From assembly GCA_934654815.1 (NCBI GenBank), contig CAKUGU010000006.1, forward strand, positions 1-64,000: a stretch of DNA of 64,000 nt, written 5' to 3'. This DNA is from an uncultured Ellagibacter sp. Lineage in GTDB: Bacteria > Actinomycetota > Coriobacteriia > Coriobacteriales > Eggerthellaceae. Numbering within the stretch: the first letter of the stretch is position 1; each line of letters opens with the position of its first letter. This document shows, one piece after another, positions 60,635 to 64,000 of this stretch. Made by a program: the position numbers and the translations under genes. Under the pieces are notes generated by a model. The model was given only the letters and a program-made list of their open reading frames with translations. It was not told the origin of the DNA and made no database searches.

Positions 60635-61687
60635 CTAAGCGATAGAGCCCATGACGCCGATGAGCGGCAACATGACCGCGATCAGCGTGGCGCCGACGGC
60701 GATGGTCAGAAACGCCGCGAGCACCGGCTCGACGCTGTTGACGGCGTTGTCGAGCTGGACGTTCGCGTCCTCGAAGAAGATGTCGGCCAGCTGCGCGAGC
60801 ACGTCGTCGGTGGAGCCGGAGCGCGTGCCCATCAAAAGCATGCGCCCGTACACGGGCTCGAACACGTCTTTCTCGACGATGGCCTGGCCCAGGCTGCGCG
60901 GGTTGTCCAGGTCGATCATGGTGTCGTAGGCGCTCTGCACCTTCGCGGCGAGTTCCGCGTGGTCGATGGTGGCCGCGGCCATCTTCATGGCCTCGTCTTC
61001 CTGCACGCCCGAGGCCACGTAGGCCGAAAGCGCGTTGGTGAAGCGCGAGAGCGCCAGCTGGTACATGGCCTGGCGCGTGCCGGGGAACTTCTCCATGAGG
61101 CGCATCACCCAGATACGGCCCGACTGCGTGCGGGCGCGCACGGCGATGATGAGTGCGACGATGGTGGTGACGAGCACGACGGCGAGCGCCACCCACCCGA
61201 TGACCATGGAAACGCCCACCATGTTGAACGAACCCGAGGCGACCGAACCCGACATGTTATTGTATGCGTCGGTGAAGATGGGCAGGATGACCGCGACCGT
61301 GAACGCGAGGATGACGCTCATCACGCACAGAAGCGCCGCCGGGTAGCCGACCGAGCTCTGCAGCTTCGAGAACGAGCGGCTCTCGCTTTCGTAGTAGCGC
61401 CCGAGGCTGCGGAGCACGCGCTCGGTGCGGCCGGCCGCTTCGCCCACGCGCACCATTTCCACCGCGTACGCGGGGAACGCGCCCGAGCTTTCCATGGCAC
61501 TGGCAAGCCCCACGCCTTCGATCAGCTTGCCGTAGATCGCGTCGCACACGCCGCGGAACTGCGATGCCTCGCGATTCTCGGAAAGCATGTGAACCGCTTC
61601 GTCGGTTTGAACGCCGGCGGCGAGCATGGTCGACACGCTGCTGCAGAACGCGCTGATGGCGCTGCTTTCCAATAACTTGTCTGCCAT
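60635..61687 (-). CDS. pilC: PilC/GspF-type pilus platform protein
   Basis: 350 residues, with two repeats of the T2SSF domain (~1-150, containing LAAGVQTDEAVHML; ~210-340, containing SAYVASGVQEDEAMKMAAA) and three membrane helices. It is the inner-membrane platform of type IV pili. It is the first gene of the operon. The frame runs on upstream to 62197, but the ATG at 61687 (MADKLLESS) with GGGAG upstream is the family start. No pilB is seen in the window. Confidence 0.9.
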   Translation of the reverse strand: MADKLLESSAISAFCSSVSTMLAAGVQTDEAVHMLSENREASQFRGVCDAIYGKLIEGVGLASAMESSGAFPAYAVEMVRVGEAAGRTERVLRSLGRYYESESRSFSKLQSSVGYPAALLCVMSVILAFTVAVILPIFTDAYNNMSGSVASGSFNMVGVSMVIGWVALAVVLVTTIVALIIAVRARTQSGRIWVMRLMEKFPGTRQAMYQLALSRFTNALSAYVASGVQEDEAMKMAAATIDHAELAAKVQSAYDTMIDLDNPRSLGQAIVEKDVFEPVYGRMLLMGTRSGSTDDVLAQLADIFFEDANVQLDNAVNSVEPVLAAFLTIAVGATLIAVMLPLIGVMGSIA

Positions 61688-61945
61688 TGAATTCTCCCGA
61701 TAGCTACTTATAGTCGTTAAACATTGTCGCACAATCCGCAGGGGAAATAGCAGATAATCGCAATCCTCCGCCTTTCGAGGAAATGACGCGCTATTTCCGG
61801 AAAAGTGCAGATTCCGTCGGTTCCTATTTGTCGAAACGTGCAGAAATGGCATTTTCCGCTCGATTCCGGTATGCATTAACGGCATACTGGTCATCGACCT
61901 GCCCTTATGTGCACTATGGAATTCGCATCTTGCCTGAACACCAAT

Positions 61946-61997
61946 ATTCAAAATACTTAATATATTGCATTTCTCTAAAATATTAAGTATTTTGAAT
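61946..61997. repeat. 18-bp-arm inverted repeat before hipBA
   Basis: Perfect arms at 61946-61963 and 61980-61997 (ATTCAAAATACTTAATAT and its complement), 16-base spacer, AT-rich. It begins 75 bases before hipB and ends 24 bases before it. This is the typical place for a HipB operator over the promoter. Confidence 0.75.
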
Positions 61998-62020
61998 GCA
62001 AAACGGTTTGGAGGTGCCCT

Positions 62021-62257
62021 ATGTGGACGAATGCGTTCTCGTGTGCTGCCCTTGGCGAATTCCTTAAGGAAGCGCGTAGATCGCGCGGCATAACGCAGAA
62101 GGAAATGGCCCATATCCTGGGGTTTTCGACGGTGACGCTTTCTACGATCGAAACAGGGAAGAACGTGTCCGCCGCAAAGCTCGAGCGCTATCTGCAAATA
62201 CTCGGGTTCCGAATCGTCGTCGTGCCCAAATCCGCCGAAGTGGAGGTCCGCGAATGA
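62021..62257 (+). CDS. hipB: HipB-type antitoxin, XRE-family DNA-binding protein
   Basis: 78 residues with the XRE helix-turn-helix LGEFLKEARRSRGITQKEMAHILGFSTVTLSTIETGKNVSA. It would bind the operator above and neutralise HipA. GGAGGT precedes the ATG. It overlaps hipA by 4 bases. Confidence 0.88.
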   Translation: MWTNAFSCAALGEFLKEARRSRGITQKEMAHILGFSTVTLSTIETGKNVSAAKLERYLQILGFRIVVVPKSAEVEVRE

Positions 62258-63522
62258 GAACGCTCGAGGTGCTGCTCGGGAACGACGTGGTGGGCCATGT
62301 CCGGGAAACGCGCAAAGGCGCTCGCTTCTCTTATTCCCCCGATGCGGTCAGCCGTTTTGGGGGCTTGCCGCTGCTCTCTCTTTCCCTGCCGGTAAAGGAG
62401 CGCGCTTTCGGGGAAGGGAAAACGGCCAATTGGTTTGAGGGACTGCTACCTGAAGGCGTTCGCCGCGACAACCTGTGCAACCGATTCGGGCTGGATCGTT
62501 ACGATTGGATAGGGCTTCTCGCCGAGGTCGGTTGGGAATGTGCCGGCGCTGTTCGCATTTATGAAGAGGGGCGTCGGGGCGTCGAAAATGGTTCGTATGA
62601 ACGTATCGCCCCTGATGAGCTGGCGCGAAAGCTTTCCGCATGTTTCTTCTCCGCGCCCGGCGCTTTTACGACATCCTACCGCGTGTCTCTCGGCGGTTTC
62701 CAGGAAAAGATATGTGTCGCGGCGCCTCGGGCGGGCGAAGCGGGTCGTGGCCTGAATCTCGACGAGGTTTTCTTGCCCGAAGGTGGAGCGGCGAGCACTC
62801 ACATCATCAAGCCCGAGCCGAACGAGTATCCCGGGTTGGCCCAGTCCGAGGCATGGGCCATGACCGTGGCCGCCGCTGCGGCTCGCTGCTCGAAAGTGTC
62901 GCTGCTCACGCTCGACGGCGCACCGGACGCGCTCGTTGTCGAACGGTACGACCGCACGGGGTCGCAATGGCCAGACGATGCGACGAGGCTACATCAAGAA
63001 GACGCCTGTCAGGCGCTTGGCCTGGCCCCATCGCAGAAATACGCTTCCGAAGGTGGCGAAAAGGGAAGCGACCCAACGTATCGCAAAATCGCCGATCTGC
63101 TCACAAGCTATGCGGATGACCCGATGGAGGAGCTGGCGGAGCTTCTGCGCCACATGACGATTAACGTTGCCCTTGGCAATTGGGATGCCCACGCGAAGAA
63201 CATCTCGTTGCTATACAAGCGAATGGCCTCGCCTACAATCGCGCCATTGTATGACGTCGTTCCCATTTCTGAGGTAGAACCGCGCACCGATTTTATGTCG
63301 ATGCGGATAGCTGGGACGCTGGACCCGCGCTCCGTAACGGGCGAAACGCTGTTGAACGAAGCTGTTTCGTGGGGGCTTTCCCCTGATTATGCAGGAGAAA
63401 TCGTGAACGCCTGCCTGGCTGACTTAAATCAGGGAATCGATGCTGCCGGCGAACGCTACCCACAAGCGGCCGAACGTCATGAAGAGGCTGCGCGCTTCAG
63501 GATGGGAAGGCTGCTCGTCTAA
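62254..63522 (+). CDS. hipA: HipA-type serine/threonine kinase toxin
   Basis: 422 residues. Key motifs: SLGGFQEKICV (the S.GG.Q.K ATP-site loop), HIIKPEPNEYPGLAQSEA, VVERYDR, and the catalytic NVALGNWDAHAKNISLLY (Asp, Asn of kinase), then APLYDVVP. HipA in E. coli phosphorylates glutamyl-tRNA synthetase; the target here is unknown. It seems complete. Confidence 0.93.
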   Translation: MRTLEVLLGNDVVGHVRETRKGARFSYSPDAVSRFGGLPLLSLSLPVKERAFGEGKTANWFEGLLPEGVRRDNLCNRFGLDRYDWIGLLAEVGWECAGAVRIYEEGRRGVENGSYERIAPDELARKLSACFFSAPGAFTTSYRVSLGGFQEKICVAAPRAGEAGRGLNLDEVFLPEGGAASTHIIKPEPNEYPGLAQSEAWAMTVAAAAARCSKVSLLTLDGAPDALVVERYDRTGSQWPDDATRLHQEDACQALGLAPSQKYASEGGEKGSDPTYRKIADLLTSYADDPMEELAELLRHMTINVALGNWDAHAKNISLLYKRMASPTIAPLYDVVPISEVEPRTDFMSMRIAGTLDPRSVTGETLLNEAVSWGLSPDYAGEIVNACLADLNQGIDAAGERYPQAAERHEEAARFRMGRLLV

Positions 63523-63590
63523 TCGCGTGCTGCTGGTTTGCGCTCGCGCCGCGATTCCCGCCCGAACCGTTGCGGCCTATTGCCCATTCC

Positions 63591-64000
63591 CTAATACACG
63601 AAGCGGTCGGTGTAGTCCTTCCCGTCGCCGACGTTGCCGCCGTCCGAGCTTGCGGCGAACGTCAAATCGACGCGTGACCAGGTGTTGGGCGTTACGCTGA
63701 ACTGTGCGCTCTTCCATGTGCCGTCGACGTACACCATGATCCAGGCGTGGTAGATGCCGTTCGGCGACACGTACCCGGTGACGATCTTGGCGGGAATGCC
63801 CTGGCTGCGAAGCATCGCGGCCCCGAGGCTCGCGTAGTCGAAGCAGATTCCCGTGCCCGACGAAAGCGTGGCGTCGGGATTCGGCACATAGCCCGACGAG
63901 TCCTTCAGCTGCGCGGCTTTGTCGTCGTCGTATGCCACGTTGTCCACCACGTATTCGCAGATGGCGCGTACGGCCTCGCCCTGGTTGGATGCGTCCGCCA
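63591..64000 (-). CDS. transglutaminase-like domain protein (partial)
   Basis: 136 C-terminal residues; the start is outside the window. The catalytic Cys lies in GTGICFDYASLGAAML, His in IYHAWIMVYV, Asp in the SRVDLTFAAS region, the usual triad of cysteine-protease-like transglutaminases. The first visible residues are ASNQGEAVRAICEYVVDNVAYDDDK. It is probably an exported or surface protein. Confidence 0.85.
   Translation of the reverse strand, partial: ADASNQGEAVRAICEYVVDNVAYDDDKAAQLKDSSGYVPNPDATLSSGTGICFDYASLGAAMLRSQGIPAKIVTGYVSPNGIYHAWIMVYVDGTWKSAQFSVTPNTWSRVDLTFAASSDGGNVGDGKDYTDRFVY

Overview
The window is a high-GC, densely coded actinobacterial chromosome segment around the replication origin. 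The gene set (gyrB, recF, dnaN, dnaA, rpmH, rnpA, yidD, yidC, khpB, rsmG, parAB), a LuxR regulator with an N-terminal membrane anchor, a selenocysteine formate dehydrogenase and 2-oxoacid:ferredoxin oxidoreductase suggest an anaerobic member of the Coriobacteriia, most likely Eggerthellaceae. The genus cannot be fixed from the sequence alone. No rRNA, tRNA, insertion sequence or CRISPR array was seen.

Origin, 1-12.5 kb. gyrB (partial), a DciA-like gene, recF and dnaN run leftward. A GHKL-ATPase/winged-helix gene, dnaA, rpmH, rnpA, yidD, yidC, khpB, rsmG, parA and parB run rightward. The gaps on both sides of the ATPase-dnaA block (3307-4009 and 6892-7330) carry repeats of TTTTCAACA in both orientations and no visible TTATCCACA. 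They are the best oriC candidates and suggest a lineage-specific DnaA box. Ten perfect parS sites (TGTTTCACGTGAAACA) and two one-mismatch sites lie between 0.7 and 51 kb; three are inside genes and two form the stem of terminator-like hairpins.

Housekeeping and regulation, 12.5-26.4 kb. This part holds rlmN, ddl, a DinG-type exonuclease-helicase, two large membrane proteins of unknown role (one an M28 peptidase fold with lost metal ligands and a roughly 700-residue insert), a small zinc-ribbon-like protein, a LysR regulator, a PaaK-like acyl-CoA ligase and an orphan LysR effector domain.

Selenium and formate region, 26.5-44.5 kb. selA-selB (minus) face yedF and a DUF3343 gene (plus). Then come a PucR-type regulator, a sugar-isomerase-fold protein, sufE, an unknown gene and sufS, then selD (minus) and the operon fdhA-fdhB-fdhC-fdhE. 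Both selD and fdhA have an in-frame UGA followed by a SECIS-like hairpin. The genes together provide selenophosphate synthesis, Sec-tRNA synthesis, Sec insertion and the respiratory formate dehydrogenase that uses it. selC (tRNA-Sec) is not in the window.

Sensing and energy, 44.5-57.7 kb. A large EvgS-like hybrid kinase with two periplasmic binding domains is followed by a binding lipoprotein and a second hybrid kinase broken by a single-base frameshift. Then come a three-gene 2-oxoacid:ferredoxin oxidoreductase, a membrane LuxR regulator, and a FecBCD-type iron/cobalamin ABC importer.

Right end, 57.7-64 kb. A small type IV pilus-like operon (pilC, four small membrane proteins, pilT) runs leftward, then a hipBA toxin-antitoxin pair behind an 18-bp-arm inverted repeat, and a partial transglutaminase-like gene.
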